DNA of 64,000 nt from Sambucus nigra (GCA_949130495.1 OX422214.1:3642046-3706045); one strand, 5' to 3'. Positions 20,709 to 33,371 are shown, counted from the stretch's first letter. Numbers and translations are program-made. Notes: generated from the sequence alone by a model not told the origin.

Positions 20709-22070
20709 AAGGGTTTGTAGTGAATATACCCACAAAATTCTTTTTTTTTACTCAAAGAAAAATCCAAATACTTAAAAATTGTACAATTTAAACTTCCCTA
20801 AAATGGTCACCATAAATTCATATTCGTAAGCCTCAAATCGTAGTGTGTATGTGTGCGAAGCCAAAAAGCGAACCGCGAATTTCCACTGATTGAGCATTAC
20901 ATTAATTTTCAAAAATTCGTTCTTCTTATAATGCTCACGAGATACTCTCACAAATGAATCAGTCGAAATGTGGCTATTTCGCTCGGTATGAGTGATTTTT
21001 AAAGAGTAAATATAAAGGAACACAAATTCACGCATACAAATTTGAAAGGAGAAATTATTTATGGTGAAATGATCTCTTCATCGGAAAACGATAATTGGAA
21101 ATGGGAAACATCATCTTTTATTTACACCAATTAATATCTCTTGTTATCTTTTCGTATCTTAGCTCTCCACGTGGTAATTAATTTTGCAATTCGGTCTCGG
21201 TTAGGACTTTTTCGGGTTATAAGGTATATTGGGTAAAAAAGTGAATGGTTTGGGACATTCGGAATTGGAAAGTGTTCTCACAATGTCCGTTAGTAATTTT
21301 TTGGGCATTTGATCTTTTTCCTCTTCTTTTTTCATTTTTTTTCTTCACATTTTTTTTCTTGCCCCTTTTTACCCACTTTTTGGACTTTGTTGATGAAATT
21401 TCCAATTTTCACAATTCTGGACTATTTGGGTTTTTCGGGTTAGCAAACGAAAAGAGAAAATTTTATTAGCCTCAAATTGGTTGCAAAGGGAATTTTTTTC
21501 ACAACTTTTTATGGCTAATATTTTTGGGTTAAACAAACGAGGGCCTACTTCATTGTCAGAATTACTAATTTTTTTACCATATGTGTCTCGAGATTAAGTT
21601 AGTTTAGATATATATTAGTGCGCTTTTCGAGACGACATCTCACTCGTTTCCCGTAACAGATCAAAATAAAAATTTAGAGATCATCAACGACTTATGTAAA
21701 CGCTAAATCGAACTTTGAGTTAACCATTAACTCAGATTAATTTAACTACTCACAAAAAGTGATAGGCTTGAAATCTCACTAGGTTAATTAATCTCCATAG
21801 TTATTCGTAAAGTCGTCAATTTTTCGCTTAATTTCCATCTTTGGTCAATTTCGGCTCAGTGCATTGAATTTTTATAATTTGATACTTCAAAAAAAATTGT
21901 GACATTTTTTAATCTTTTAAATTCCAATTTCTATTTATTTTGAAGAAAAATATTTTTGGCCTTTCAAAAATTTTCAATTTTGTTTTGGAAAATTTTGAAA
22001 TTTTGTAATTTTTTTTGAAACTTTTAGGCGACATTTTAAAAATTTGTGAAGGTTTTTTAAAAGGAGAACT
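20709..22070 (-). other. B 3' noncoding region
   Basis: AT-rich, collinear with A's noncoding region 32010-33370 (shared 'gaatatacccacaaaattc', 'catatgtgtctcgagatta', 'tttcggct'). No coding potential seen. Confidence 0.55.
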
Positions 22071-22090
22071 TGTCACACCCCCTAACTTAG
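22071..22090 (-). promoter_or_regulatory. B internal polypurine-tract-like motif
   Basis: On the minus strand it reads CTAAGTTAGGGGGTGTGACA. The core is identical to E1's internal and terminal purine tracts, and it lies about 1.54 kb from the LTR edge. Confidence 0.5.
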
Positions 22091-22277
22091 ACTTTTACAT
22101 TGTCGTCAATCAAAAGGACTAAAATCTAAAATAAAATAAGAATAAGTGCGAAAATAAAACGAACAACTATTAAAATGCAATAAGACATTATATAACTCTA
22201 ACACATGACTCAAAAATACGACAAAAATCACCCAATACATGTCGAGGGTCTGATGACCTATCTCTTTCTCCTAAAAC

Positions 22278-22826
22278 TCACCCGACCCCATGAACGGGGA
22301 TCGATGCTCTCCTCGTCTCTCCCATCCTAACATCATGTACCAATAGCCAGAATAAGTTAGTACCCTTCCCAAAGGTAAAGGAGTCACCTTGTGGTTCATG
22401 ATATTTTTCATGAATGGGATCCACATGGTGCCCTATCGAATTGCCACTTACTTGTCCCGGCTTGGAGCGCACATCTCAGTCAAAATTGGAGGGACACGTT
22501 AAACCTAGATCTCTCTTAACTTCGAGAATGCATGGGTCGGGCTCTAAATCGGACAAGACTCGAGTCCTCTCCTCGTTTGCATCCGAGGACTCAAGTGGCA
22601 CGGGTGGATGGTCATGAAGAAGGAATTCATCTATCCTATCTTTCCATTCGCTCTCTTCTAGGTGACTATATGAGTCCAATAGATAGTGGACTTCGCTAGT
22701 GAAGCTCTCATCCATCAACCCGAATTCTTTCTCAAAATTTTCTGGGCTTATGTCTCCTAACTCAACACACAACACAAGAGATTTACATGGTTCACCAATT
22801 TTTCTACGTCCATGGATCATACCCAC
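22278..22826 (-). pseudogene. B acidic ORF, unassigned
   Basis: A single minus-strand frame of 183 codons from ATG at 22826, with one in-frame TGA at 22476-22478. It is acidic and moderately hydrophilic (ENFEKEFGLMDESF, HLEESEWKDRIDEFL, LESSDANEERTR), with no zinc knuckle, membrane segment or enzyme motif. It precedes the internal purine tract, the same arrangement as E1's acidic ORF, but I could not align the two proteins convincingly. A TATA-like box about 220 bp upstream fits a transcript start. Function unknown. Confidence 0.5.
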
Positions 22827-23035
22827 TTTTACTATAGAAAAGTTAAAGGAACACTTTTACAACTCTCTTGTATGCACTCTTGCACTCACTATTTTTGTGG
22901 AGGCTAACACTGCCTTCTACACACTCTGACAAGTGCTAACAATGCACTGTCTTTCTCCCTAACTACTCTCTTTTCTTTTGCTCTCTAATTCCTCTCAAGC
23001 TTGAGAGTTTTGGGATGATTACAATGAGAGAAAGC

Positions 23036-23050
23036 AAGGCATATATATAG
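23036..23050 (-). promoter_or_regulatory. Candidate TATA box for B
   Basis: On the minus strand ACTATATATATGCC lies about 215 bp upstream of the acidic ORF start, followed by CT-rich leader-like sequence. Candidate only. Confidence 0.4.
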
Positions 23051-23138
23051 TTGTTTGGGAGTCACCATGAACATTGGATCAAAAAAAGATTGGATTGTTG
23101 AGATTAATGGTGTGCCACCAACCATTACTATTCCTTTG

Positions 23139-23220
23139 GTAGGATACTAAACATGTGTGGTAACTATTGCTTTTGTAGGCTACTAAACATGTGTAGTAAC
23201 TATTCATTGGGTAGGCTACC
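23139..23220. repeat. 36-bp tandem repeat, about 2.3 units
   Basis: GTAGG-initiated units start at 23139, 23175 and 23211, each containing CTAAACATGTG and AGTAACTATT-like blocks; the third is partial. It lies just upstream (minus strand) of the candidate TATA box of B, so it could be part of a U3 region. Confidence 0.6.
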
Positions 23221-23279
23221 ATCTGTGTTAATTATGATATCTAAAAGGTGGAAATTCTCAAAATTCTCCATTTGCATTA

Positions 23280-26040
23280 ACAAATCCTTGAGGGTAAAGA
23301 TTAATATATATATTATAATACCTCTGTGTGGGGGATTGAAACTTGTGGTAGAGGAAGGGAAAGAGACATTATGGATTTCTATTCAATATAAGCGGTTAAT
23401 ATATTTCTTCTACTACTATGGCAAGATAGGATGTCTACAAACAATGTCTTGATCTATTGGTTGCTAATAACAAGGTTGATGTTTCAAAATTTTAATATGG
23501 CTCTTGGTTGTGGATGAGTTTTGAGGGATTGAAAGGCAATAAGGTAAAAAGTAATGTTGGGGGTGATGTTAAGAAAGGGTGGAAGCAACCCTCTCTATGC
23601 CTACAGATCTTTCGACAATTGGCGGCGATAATGATTGCTCCGATGGGAATCTGGCAGTTGTAGAACCCTCTGGAATAAGAGGGGATGGAGTAGCAGTTAA
23701 AGGTTATGCAGTTGAACCAAAAATAACTATCAATAAGCATGGACCTACTACTTTTGAATAGTTTTTAAAAAATAAGAGGATTATTGATGATATGGATAGG
23801 GTAGTTATTTAAACAAACTTATTGGATGTTCCAATTATAGAGGATGTGGGCAAAGAATATGTTTCAAATAAAATCCAAACTGAGTTTGTTCTGGGTGTTT
23901 CAAACAACTGAACCAAGCATACCAAAACAGACCCATATTTTAATTCCAAATCATCAACCTCATACTAAACAAGTGGACCAAACATACTAAAGCAGATCAA
24001 ACATACGGGACCAAATTTTAAAAAAGCAATTGTTTTGTAATGTTCCAGTATTATCCTCAGTTGAGTTATCGGCGTCGGCTGGTGGAGTCCAGTCTTGCCA
24101 AAAGAAATGAGTTGCTTATGGTAAAATGTACGGGGCTTGAGGAACTCCAAAAACTGGTTTGGAGTAGTAATCCCCTATCGATGTTCCTTTTTGAAACTAA
24201 GATGTACTAGAGACATGTAGATTGGGTTCGTCATCACTTAGGATATCCAAATTCTTTCACGGTAGAGAGGATTGGGTTAGGCGGCAGGCTGGCTCTAATG
24301 TGGAGTAATGATATATGAGTTAATATTCTGTCCTATTCAAGTTTTCATATTTATTCCTTTATTGAAATGGATGAAAAGTGCTGGCGATTTATGAGATTCT
24401 ACGGGGACCTTAAACGGATCAAAGAATTCATGGATGGAATTTGCCAAACAGATTAGCTGATTTGTCCTTTTTATCTTGGTTGATAGGGAGATTTTAATGA
24501 AATTCTTACATATGGGGAGAAAAATGGTGGTATGTTACGTGATCCTATATTAATACAAGACTTTCAGGAGACTAAAGACTTGTGTAATTTGATTAAGATA
24601 AAGTATCAAGGACCATTATTTACATGGAGGAATGGTAGGAATACTTAAGACTTTGTACAAGAGAAAATTGATAGAGTTCTTTCACTAAAGATTGGGAAGT
24701 GCTTTTTCCAAATTCAACTGTTAAGGTGCTGGACTATGCATTTCTGACCACCGACAACTGTTGATTCATCTAAACCGCGACTTGGAGGAGGTAAGCGACA
24801 TGATTTAAAATAGTTAAGGAAGATTTATGTTTGAGAAAATGTGGACGACTAGGGAGGATTGTGTCCATATTACAATAAAAATATGGAAAATTGCTAGTGG
24901 TACTGATGTTGACTCTAATATTGTGATTGCGATGGATGGATATGAATTGGCTCTTAAGGGATGGAACACAGGTAATTTTAAGCTACCTTTTAAAAGTTAC
25001 CTATCATCCAATAAGGCGACGATACTGTAAATAGAATCTACCCCCATTTCTTCCAATAATTTTGATGAGTTGAAGTTAATAGAGGAAGAAAAAGCTCGAA
25101 TTCTTCACAAAGAAGAACTGTATTAGGGTCAGAGTTCCCAATCTAATTGGCTGGAGTTAGGGGATCAAAATACCAAGTTTTTTCATCATAAAGCATCTAA
25201 AAGGAGGAAAATAGATTTAATTACAAAGTTGATATCTCTAAAAGGAAATTGGATAAATGATGAAGGTGCCATCTCTTCAACGAAATGTTCGTGTTTTCAA
25301 CTGATTTTTACTTCTACCTTAGCCTCTAATCAAGACATTTCATTTATTTCAAAATTTTAAAGGATATGAATGAAACTCTTACTGCTCCGGTTAATGCTGA
25401 TGATATCAAAGCCACTCTTAATCAGATGAGCCCGCTAAAATCTCCCGAGCCTGATGGCTTTCCTATATTGTTTTATCAGAAATTTTGGAGTCTACTTAGG
25501 GACTGGTATTTGTCATCTATGTATGGGATTTTTCAATGAAGGAGATGATAATTCGAGTATTAATAAAACCTTCATTCTTCTCATTCCAAGATCAATAATC
25601 CATAAAGTGCATCTGATTACCGACCAGTTAGATTATGTAACATGATTTATAAAATTATTTCGAAGGCATTGGCTAATTGACTACGTTAACCCAATATTGT
25701 TGAAGATTCTTGGAGTGCATTTTTTTTATAGAAGACATATTATCAATAATGTTACTGTTTCGTTTTAAACGATGCATTGTCTTAAAGGAAGAACAACTGG
25801 GTCTTGAGGAGTTGCGGCATTAACTGTAGATATCAGTAAAAGCATATGATCAAGTAGAATGGGAATATATAAAACATGTTATGAAAGCATTATGATTCCA
25901 CAATATTTGGATAAATTTGATCATGAAATGCATTTCCACTGTCCAATATTTTGATAAATCATTTCCTTCTTGGGTGATTAGAATTGTGTCACAGGATGAT
26001 TCTTAGGCTAGTTTTTTCTATATTGTGGTATGGTTATTCA
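23280..26040 (+). mobile_element. L1-type LINE, decayed and truncated
   Basis: Non-LTR retrotransposon remnant with many stops and frameshifts. ORF1 tail at about 23320-23510: SIQYKRLIYFFYYYGKIGCLQT corresponds to the LINE zinc knuckle with its Cys residues lost, followed by a YGSWL segment. Endonuclease at about 24090-24700: GDFNEIL near 24490, then EKNGG and FTWRNGRN. A NTKFFHHKAS block is near 25170. RT begins near 25430 with an RPV.LCNMIYKIISKALAN-like stretch at about 25625-25670 and VDISK near 25830. The RT is cut off before the catalytic FADD-type motif, and no poly(A) end is clear. Both ends are estimates. Confidence 0.8.
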
Positions 26041-26459
26041 AAAAAAAGGAGAAGGGCATTCTCATATGCCTTACACCATTGGAGATAACTCTTATATGAA
26101 TTAAGTATATAAAGTTGTGCATATTCAACCCTAAATGAATCTCACAACAACAAATAACCAAATATATAAATACTAAGAAAATAAAATAAACAACCTATAG
26201 TCTAGACCCCATCCAAAGATACAAAAATATAAATCGATCCAAAAATTATGACTGATTAGAAAAATATTTTACAGTCTTCTAAGGGAAAAAATATGAATCT
26301 TTTTTTAAATCAATGCTAATTTTTTAATCCATTTAGTATATCTATTTAGTTTTTTTTTTGTAATAATATGTTATGAATATATGAATTTGGTATTAATCCT
26401 AAAATACAACCCTTCCCATTGTTAATCTAACTTAATCTCATAGCATTCAATTAATTAAA
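26041..26459. other. AT-rich spacer
   Basis: Low-complexity AT-rich sequence between the LINE and the MITE; nothing recognisable. Confidence 0.5.
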
Positions 26460-26461
26460 TA

Positions 26462-26657
26462 CTCATTCCGTTCCAAATTAAGAGTCCACTATTCATGTCT
26501 CACTTGTCCTAAATTAAAAGTCCACTTTCCTTTTTTGGACATAATCCGATCCAAGTTCCACGATCGTGAACTAAATTTAATCTTAATCATTGATTGAGTG
26601 TATCCTTAATCTAAACAAAATGAAAGCATGAACTCTTAATTTGGGATGGAAGAAGTG
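26462..26657. mobile_element. Stowaway-like MITE
   Basis: A 196-bp element flanked by TA on both sides (26460-26461, 26658-26659). Its left end CTCATTCCGTTCC with AAATTAAGAGTCC is mirrored at the right end (GAACTCTTAATTT with GGGATGGAAG), and the outer sequence resembles the CTCCCTCCGTCCC terminus of Stowaway MITEs (family knowledge). No ORF; it would be moved by a Tc1/mariner-type transposase in trans. Confidence 0.75.
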
Positions 26658-26659
26658 TA

Positions 26660-27179
26660 AGTATTAAAAAAATAAAATCAAAAGCTTTAACATTAACATA
26701 GACTAGACCCCACCCAAAGATATAAAAACCGTACCACACCTAAAGATTTTCAATTGAGTCCTAACTTTTTTTCGACGAAATTTTTTAGTAAAATATATTA
26801 TGAATGGAAAAATTTTGTATTAGCCCAAAAATGCAACCCATTGGAATTCATGTACCAAAAATAAAATAAACAAGTTTAACATGTATCAACTAGACCAAAG
26901 ATATAAACATAGGGCCCATTGATTTTTCCCCAATTCACTCTCCTGCTCAAACCTAATCTCAACTACGAATTATGAAATTTTAGTTTTAGTTAGTTGTGGA
27001 TGTAATTGGAAAAAACCAAACCCTAATTCCAACACAAGTTTGAGAGTTTCAGTTTTTGTTTTTGTTCTTTGTTCAATTCAATTTCGGATGTACGAGTATA
27101 CCAAGTTTCAGAAGGCTTTATCGGATTTCAATTTTGTTTCTACTGAAGAGGTTGGTTTAATTGAAATTTATCACCCATC
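26660..27179. other. AT-rich spacer
   Basis: No gene recognised. A plus-strand ORF starting in this region (27040-27333) runs into the tandem duplication and shows no domain. Confidence 0.5.
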
Positions 27180-29125
27180 CAGACACAACATTACCATTGT
27201 CTGTATCCTAATTTTCGAACACCCCATTTCCCACACACCCGCGAAGGGCTCAAATCACACCCACCGCTTCTCGCCGTTTAAAAACAAATCGTTTTTCCAC
27301 TCACATTATTTGACTAACACTTCAAAGAATTGAGAAGTCTAGTTGTTGTTGTTGCTGGTTTCAGTTAAGAAGAAAAAATGGGCAAAGACTTGTGAAGTTG
27401 AAAGGGATAGATAGGTGTTGATAATCGTGTGGTATGCAATTCAGGAAATAAATAACTTATCCACAAAGGATTAGGTTGTGGTCGTAAAATAGAATATGAA
27501 AATATCGTTGACACATGGAAGATCTTATAGGGACAATTGGTTTGATGGTAAATGGTGGTGGAGGGAGGAGGGTGCTTGGGTGGAGGTGGTGGTGGAAGGA
27601 GAGTGAAGAGAGATCAGGGTTAACTTTTTAATTAGTTTTTTTTCAATTTTATGGGTTTTTCAATTTATTTTAAGTTTAAATGGAACGTTCCTATTGAGGT
27701 TAATAAATTTTCAAAGGATGTTGGGTGAGTCTTAGAATTGCAAATTTAGCCTAGACGTTTGGAGTGAATTTTAATTTTAGACCCAATGTTTTAAAATATG
27801 CAATTTTAATATTGAATTTTGAAATTTATTGCAATCAAATCGATCGTCAAAGTGTCATTCAAATACATGACGAAAAATTCTACAATTGCATCATATGTGA
27901 CATGTGTACTCTTTTTCCCAATAAATAATTAACACATAGCTCCAAAAATAATTTTTTAATAAAAATTAATTTTTTTTGCCGCATAAAAAATTTAAATTAA
28001 TCTAGTGAATTAAGGTTAGACACAAATCGAACAGATCCATCCAGACCGAAAATTGTGTGTCTCACAACAATCAATTTCCCATAGACTCGGCAAGTATCTG
28101 ATTTGGGCACAAATCAGACCCACCCTTTCTCTCCCCAACGAAGTCTTGTAAAAGTCTGGAAAAGACTTGCTAAGTCTTGTTGTTATTGTCCACTCTAGTA
28201 GAAGAAAAAATGGCCAAAGACCTACAAAGTTTAAAGGGATAGATAGGTGTTGGTAGTCATGTGGTATGCAATTCATGAAATAAATAACTTATCCGCAAAG
28301 GCTTAGGTTGTGGTTGTAAAACATAATATGAAAATCTCGTTGACATAGGGCACATCTTATAGGGACAATTGGTTTGATGGAAAATGGTGGTGGGGGGAGT
28401 AGGGTGCATGGGTGGAGGTGGTGATGGAAGGAGAATGAAGAGAGATTAGGGTTAGCTTTTTTTTTTCAATTTTATGGTTTTTCAATTTATTTTAATTTTA
28501 AATGGCATGTTCCCATTGAGATTAATTAACTTTCTAACGATCCTGGGCGAGTCTTAGAAATGCAAATTTAGCCTTGACGTTTGGGGTGAATTCTAATTTT
28601 AGACCCGATGTTTTAAAAGATGCAATTTTAATATTGAATTTTGAAATTTATTGCAATCAAATCGATCATCAAAGTGTCATTCAAATACATGACAGAAAAT
28701 TCTCCATTGCATCATATGCGACAATAAATAATTCATACATAGCTCCAAAAATATTTTTAATAAAAAATAATTTATTTTGGCCACATAGAAAATTGAAATT
28801 CATTTAGTGAATTAAGGTTAAGCTCAAATCAGACAGATCCATCCAGACCGAAAATTGTGCATCTCCTGATTTGGGAATAATCCATTTCCCATAGACCCGT
28901 CAAGTACCTGATTTGGGCTCAAATCACACCCACCCCTTCTTTACCCAACAAAGTCTTGTAAAAGTCTGGTAAAGACTTGTTAAGTCTTATTGTTGTTGTC
29001 CACTTCAGTAGAAGAAAAAATGGTCAAAGACCTATAAAGTTTAAAGGGATAGATTGGTGTTGGTAGTCATATGGTATACAATTTAGGAAATAAATAACTA
29101 ATCCACAAAGACTTAGGTTGTGCTT
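27180..29125. repeat. Threefold tandem duplication, period about 820 bp
   Basis: Three diverged copies of one noncoding unit; the third is partial. Landmark AAGAAAAAATGG occurs at about 27370, 28201 and 29011. Shared blocks include AAAGGGATAGAT.GGTGTTG, GGAAATAAATAACT, ATTTTGAAATTTATTGCAA and CATCCAGACCGAAAATTG (last two copies). Copies 2 and 3 look closer to each other than to copy 1. No ORF survives across copies, so it does not look coding. Confidence 0.7.
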
Positions 29126-29397
29126 ATTTTTTCATCCGAATATTAAGTCTGAATCTAAAATCTGAACTGAATTTTAAAGTCTGAAATCTGAATCTGAAAA
29201 ATATGTTTATTTTTATGTCACCTCGGAATGAATAGATTTAGACTGATTTAGACTTCAGAGGTACATTTACCTCTTAATCATTCAGAGGCAAAGATAGTAA
29301 TTGATCTCTTAATCATTTTTAAAAAACAAACACTATTTGGTACCTCTTAAGTTTGAATGATTCAGATTCAGACTTAAGAGGTAAAAGAAAACTACAC
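29119..29397. mobile_element. Candidate MITE with TTAAGTCTGAATC inverted ends
   Basis: Inverted sequences TTAAGTCTGAATC (about 29143) and GATTCAGACTTAA (about 29365), inside longer imperfect termini (left TGCTTATTTTTTC, right GAAAACTACAC) and repeated TCTGAATCTGAA internally. No ORF. Length and structure fit a non-autonomous DNA transposon, perhaps hAT-type, but I see no clean target duplication. Confidence 0.45.
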
Positions 29398-29544
29398 CTT
29401 AGAATCAAAAGGTCTTTTTAACTTCGTGGTCAAGTTGTTTACAAGTGGAGAAAAAAGTTGTATAAAAGATAAATGTGTTTCCTAATTTTCATATCGAATA
29501 ATAATATCTTAATTTATTATTTCCTTGCTTGTCCGATTAGAAAA

Positions 29545-30330
29545 ATGGTAAAGTCATTGTGGATTTATCCATTAATCTTCATCATCATCTTGCTACATAA
29601 ATATAATTGTTCTATCTCATCTTTCTCTGACTCTAAAAAAAATCATTCTCATTCGTGCCCATATGACTAGCGCTTTCCATTACTTCAATTTAAGTAAACT
29701 TTTACCATTGATAGTGTTACTTTTGAAGAGAGTGTTAACTTTCGTCAAACTTCAAAACAAAAGACCATGTCTTGGAAGAGGGGTACAAATTACTGAATAT
29801 GGGTTGGCATACCTAGCGATTGGAGGAAGGGTTACATAATTCGGCTGGACTTAAGTTACATCTAGATGAAGGGAATTATCCCTTCCAACAGCACCCCCTT
29901 CCATCTATCTTATGAGCCTCAACCTCGAACATAATAATTTATATAACTCTCAGATCTCACATGAATTTGGTGGATTTACTCTAGATTTGACTCATCTTAA
30001 CCTTCCAAACTCTGCTTTTACAGGAAAAGTTTCAGCCAAAATATCCCATTTTTCGAAATTGGTTTCACTTCATCTCTCTGAGAATCATGAAATCGAAATT
30101 GAAAGTCAGAAATTCAAATTGCTAATTCAAAACTTGACCCGGTTGACAAAACTTTGTTTTTTCGATGTCGGTATCTTTTCAGTTGTATCTGATTCAATCG
30201 ACTATTTTATCTCCTTAGATTATCTGAATCTAGAGAATTGCAAAATCTCTGGGTCCATTCCTAAATTGCTCGTAAACCTAACACAAATCATTTATTTGGG
30301 CATCTTGGTTAACAATTTTAACGGAAAGAC
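29545..30330 (+). pseudogene. RLP2 pseudogene, N-terminal part
   Basis: N-terminal part of an LRR receptor-like protein. ATG 29545 starts a signal peptide (MVKSLWIYPLIFIIILL, ending near NCS). Cap-domain-like sequence follows (TFTIDSVTF, then KTMSWKRGTNY at about 29700-29800), then LRRs from about 29900 (HLNLPNSAFTGKVSAKISH, LVSLHLSEN, LDYLNLENCKISGSIPKLL). Frameshifts and a stop lie in the cap region, but 29912-30330 is open. It ends inside an LRR (NNFNGKT) at the insertion site of element A; the gene resumes at 46333. Confidence 0.85.
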
Positions 30331-31838
30331 TGACGTGACCACAAATGTGTCTAGTGTGCGAGCTACTTAGGCTCAAGTGCAAGCCTGTTGCTCAAGTAAT
30401 AATTCGATAAATCGAGTATCGATCCTCAAGGAAATAGGAAAAATGTAGTCGTAACGACGTTGGAAAGACGAAAGCAACCTAACTTTGACCTCTAAAAAGA
30501 ATGAAAATGTGATTTGAATTGTGAAACAACTACAACTAGATGCAATTTTGAAAATGATTAATTAATGAAATTAGGAATAAAAGAATTGCAATTACTCTAA
30601 ATTAAATAAAAGACTGATGATGATTCAAATAAAACTTTAACTATAAGATGAGAAAGACGGGTTAGGTTATAATCCCCCACACCCTAGTAGTTCACTTCAT
30701 AGGATAATAGATTCAAAATTAAAGCTTTAAATGAATTCTACTTTTTAATGCTCCTAAGTATTACATATAGGAGGGATCGTAGCCCGCACAGTATGTAAGC
30801 AAATGTTGGATTAAAATTTGGTCTTTATTTCTCCTAAGTATTACACATATCAGGGATCATAGCCCGCACAGTATGTAAGCAAAGGATGAATTAAAGTAGA
30901 ATCGTATGAATTACGATACAATTCATCTAAGTTTTTAATTCCAACTTCTATTTCCACTATCATGAATTACATCGGGTGGGGTTCATACACCCCAACCCTA
31001 GGAAACTTATCCGGACATATTGAAACTAGAAGCAAACATGTTTTGAAGGAAATAAAATATTTTTACTAATGAATGAAGAAGAAGGAGAATGAAATTACTA
31101 TTAAGGAAACAACTACTGCAATAATGAAAGAAAATATTAGAATGATATTACTTGAATTGAAAAACTGGAATCAAAACTAGGGTTTCTTTGTTGTTTTCTT
31201 CTCTAAACTAATTATAATGCTTCCCTAACGAATTAAAAGCCTCTTAAATGTCTGGGAGGTGTTTAAAATTTATATTCTATGACTTCTAATAGTTTCAACC
31301 ATGTAAGGCTCTAATTTTACAAGTGGATAATTTTGAATTTTCGATACCCGAACCGATCCTGTTAAGGGGGATCGATTCGGTTCCATCTTTGACAAAAAAT
31401 TTTCCCTGAACTCGTTCGATTCATTTTTCCTTTTCTTCGGTTCGGTTCCATCTTTTCATCCTTTATAGGAGGTTCTTCAAGTATAGGATCGGTTCATTTT
31501 TCTTCCTCTTCGGTTCGGTTACATCTCTTAGTGCTTCACAGAAAGTTTCCCAGGATAGGATCGGTTCGTTTTCCAACCCATTTGGTTAGGTTCCATCTTT
31601 TTAGGAACTTTTCCTCCTTGTATTTTTTAAGATTTGTAACTTTTGATCTGGAATTAGGATTAGGATGTCGATCCTTCCTACGCACCTGCAAAATAGATAG
31701 GAAATACATAAAACGCGGCGTACTAATTAGAAAATGTCAATAGCAATGATATGAGATAAATCTACTCGAAGTACACTTTGTGGAGCGATAAAAGGCTCTA
31801 AATTAAGGGGATAAATGGGAAGAATTTATGCCTAATCA
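30331..31838 (-). repeat. A 3' LTR
   Basis: Matches 44826-46332. Its outer edge starts TGACGTGACC in plus orientation and its inner edge ends CCTAATCA next to the polypurine tract. The U3 side (about 31340-31610) has three to four diverged units of about 72 bp containing GGTTCGGTTCCATCTTT, interspersed with ATCGGTTC. The TATA candidate on the minus strand is near 31270. Confidence 0.85.
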
Positions 31839-31855
31839 AAGCCCCCCTAACTTAG
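31839..31855 (-). promoter_or_regulatory. A polypurine tract
   Basis: On the minus strand CTAAGTTAGGGGGGCTT directly abuts the 3' LTR; same core as in E1. Confidence 0.85.
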
Positions 31856-31940
31856 AACTTTGATCATCCTGAGCAATGTAAAAGAATGAAAATAAGGTCC
31901 AACTCTAAATGGGATAGCGTACCTCTTTCGCTGGCGAACG

Positions 31941-32009
31941 ATTGCATTTAGCATATGCAACAAGACTTTAAACCCCTAGGTTACCCTAGTAGGACGAGTT
32001 GTGTCTCGT
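31941..32009 (-). ncRNA. Conserved three-hairpin block, copy in A
   Basis: Plus coordinates: ATTGCAT (31941-31947) / ATGCAAC (31955-31961); CTAGG (31976-31980) / CCTAG (31985-31989) around TTAC, i.e. GUAA in the sense RNA; ACGAG (31994-31998) / CTCGT (32005-32009). The block begins about 100 nt from the LTR edge. All three stems are intact, with first-hairpin loop ACACAA on the sense strand. Confidence 0.62.
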
Positions 32010-33371
32010 GAGGGTTTGCAGCGAATATACCCACAAAATTCGACTCAAAGAAAACTTCAAAATACGCAAAAATTATATAATTCAAACTTTTCCAGAAAAT
32101 AGTTATCATCAATTGATGTTCAAGAGTCTCAAATCATAATGCGTGTGTGCGAAGCCAGAAATTTAACCATGGATTTCCACCGATTGACCATTACATGACT
32201 TATCCGAAAATTCATTTTGGTTTCAAAATCTCACTGCATGCTCTCACAAAGGAATCACTTGGAATGTGGCTATGTTCTCTCGGTATGCATGATTTATAAG
32301 AGTAAATGCATTGGAACCAAGTTCATACACACAAATAGAAAGACGAAAATTTATGGTAACTGGATCTCATCATTGGATTACGATTATAAGAAAACGGGAC
32401 CATTGCCTCTAATTCACATTTATAATCTCTTTTATAATCTTTTCATGTTTTATCTCTCCACGCGGTAACTAATCTAGTAATTTGGACTCGATTAGGACTG
32501 TTTTTTTTTTTGGGGGGGGGGGGGGGGGGGAGTTAAAGGTGTATTGGGTAAAATGGGAATGGTGGGGACTTCGGAATTGCAGAATTCATTTATGATGTCC
32601 ATTAGTGCTTTTATGGGATTTTGCTCATTTTTATAATTTTTCTATTTTTTTTCTATTTTTCATGCTTTTCTTTTCTTGCAATTTTTGTTGAGCATATTTA
32701 TTCTTTTATTGACCATTCTTATGCACTTTTCGGACTTAATTTTTTGGATTCTAAATTTTCACAATTCTGGGCCTTTTGGGGTTTTTCGGGTTGTCAAACG
32801 AAAGGGAAAAAAATATTCAGCTCAATTTGGGTTTACAAAAGGGATCATTTTTTCTTTACTTTTTCTGGCCAATGTTTTTAGATGACAAACGAGTGCCTAC
32901 TTCATTGTCCGAAATACTAATTGTGTTACCATATGTGTCTCGAGATTAATTTAGTTTAGAGATTTACTTGGTATGTTTTTCAAGGCAATATCACACACAT
33001 TTTCCATCACCGATCAAAGTGAAAGAATTGAGATCCTTGATGACTTATTAGAGCGCTGAAACAAACATTGAGTTAACAACTCACAATAGGGAAAGGTTCG
33101 AATCTCACCGGATTTGTTAATCTCCACATTTATTCGCTAAGTCGTCTATGTTCGCTCGATTTCCATCTTTGGTTAATTTCGGCTTTGTGTATTATGTTTT
33201 TATACTTTGAGACTTTAAACTGACTTTTAATGATATTTTTGAAAATTTTGAATTCCAATTTTTATTTATTTTGAAGAAAAATATTTTGGGGCTTTCCAAA
33301 ATTTTATGATTTTTTTGAAATTTCTGGGCATTTTTGAAAAATTGTGAAGTTTTAGAAAGATGCACTTTTGA
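32010..33371 (-). other. A 3' noncoding region
   Basis: About 1.36 kb without coding potential, collinear with B. It contains a T11 run followed by 19 G (32501-32530) that B lacks, and pyrimidine-rich tracts that create antisense Phe-rich ORFs. Confidence 0.6.

Larger units (their letters stand above)
20155..23050 (-). mobile_element. B: Athila/Tat-like non-autonomous element remnant
   Basis: Minus-strand element related to A. From 20180 to 22090 it aligns with A's 3' LTR edge and downstream noncoding region (31600-33400), including 'cctgcaaaat', the three-hairpin block and the internal purine tract. It then carries its own acidic ORF (22278-22826) and a TATA-like box near 23040. No pol domain is seen. 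Only the LTR-proximal 350-400 bp of its 3' LTR remains, and I cannot identify a primer site or full 5' LTR. It is therefore truncated, and its outer limits are estimates. Confidence 0.6.

Noticed and set aside
22430..22478. Possible splice donor (AAGTAAGT-like) after the stop in B's ORF
   Set aside because: The in-frame stop precedes it and no acceptor with continuing frame is evident.
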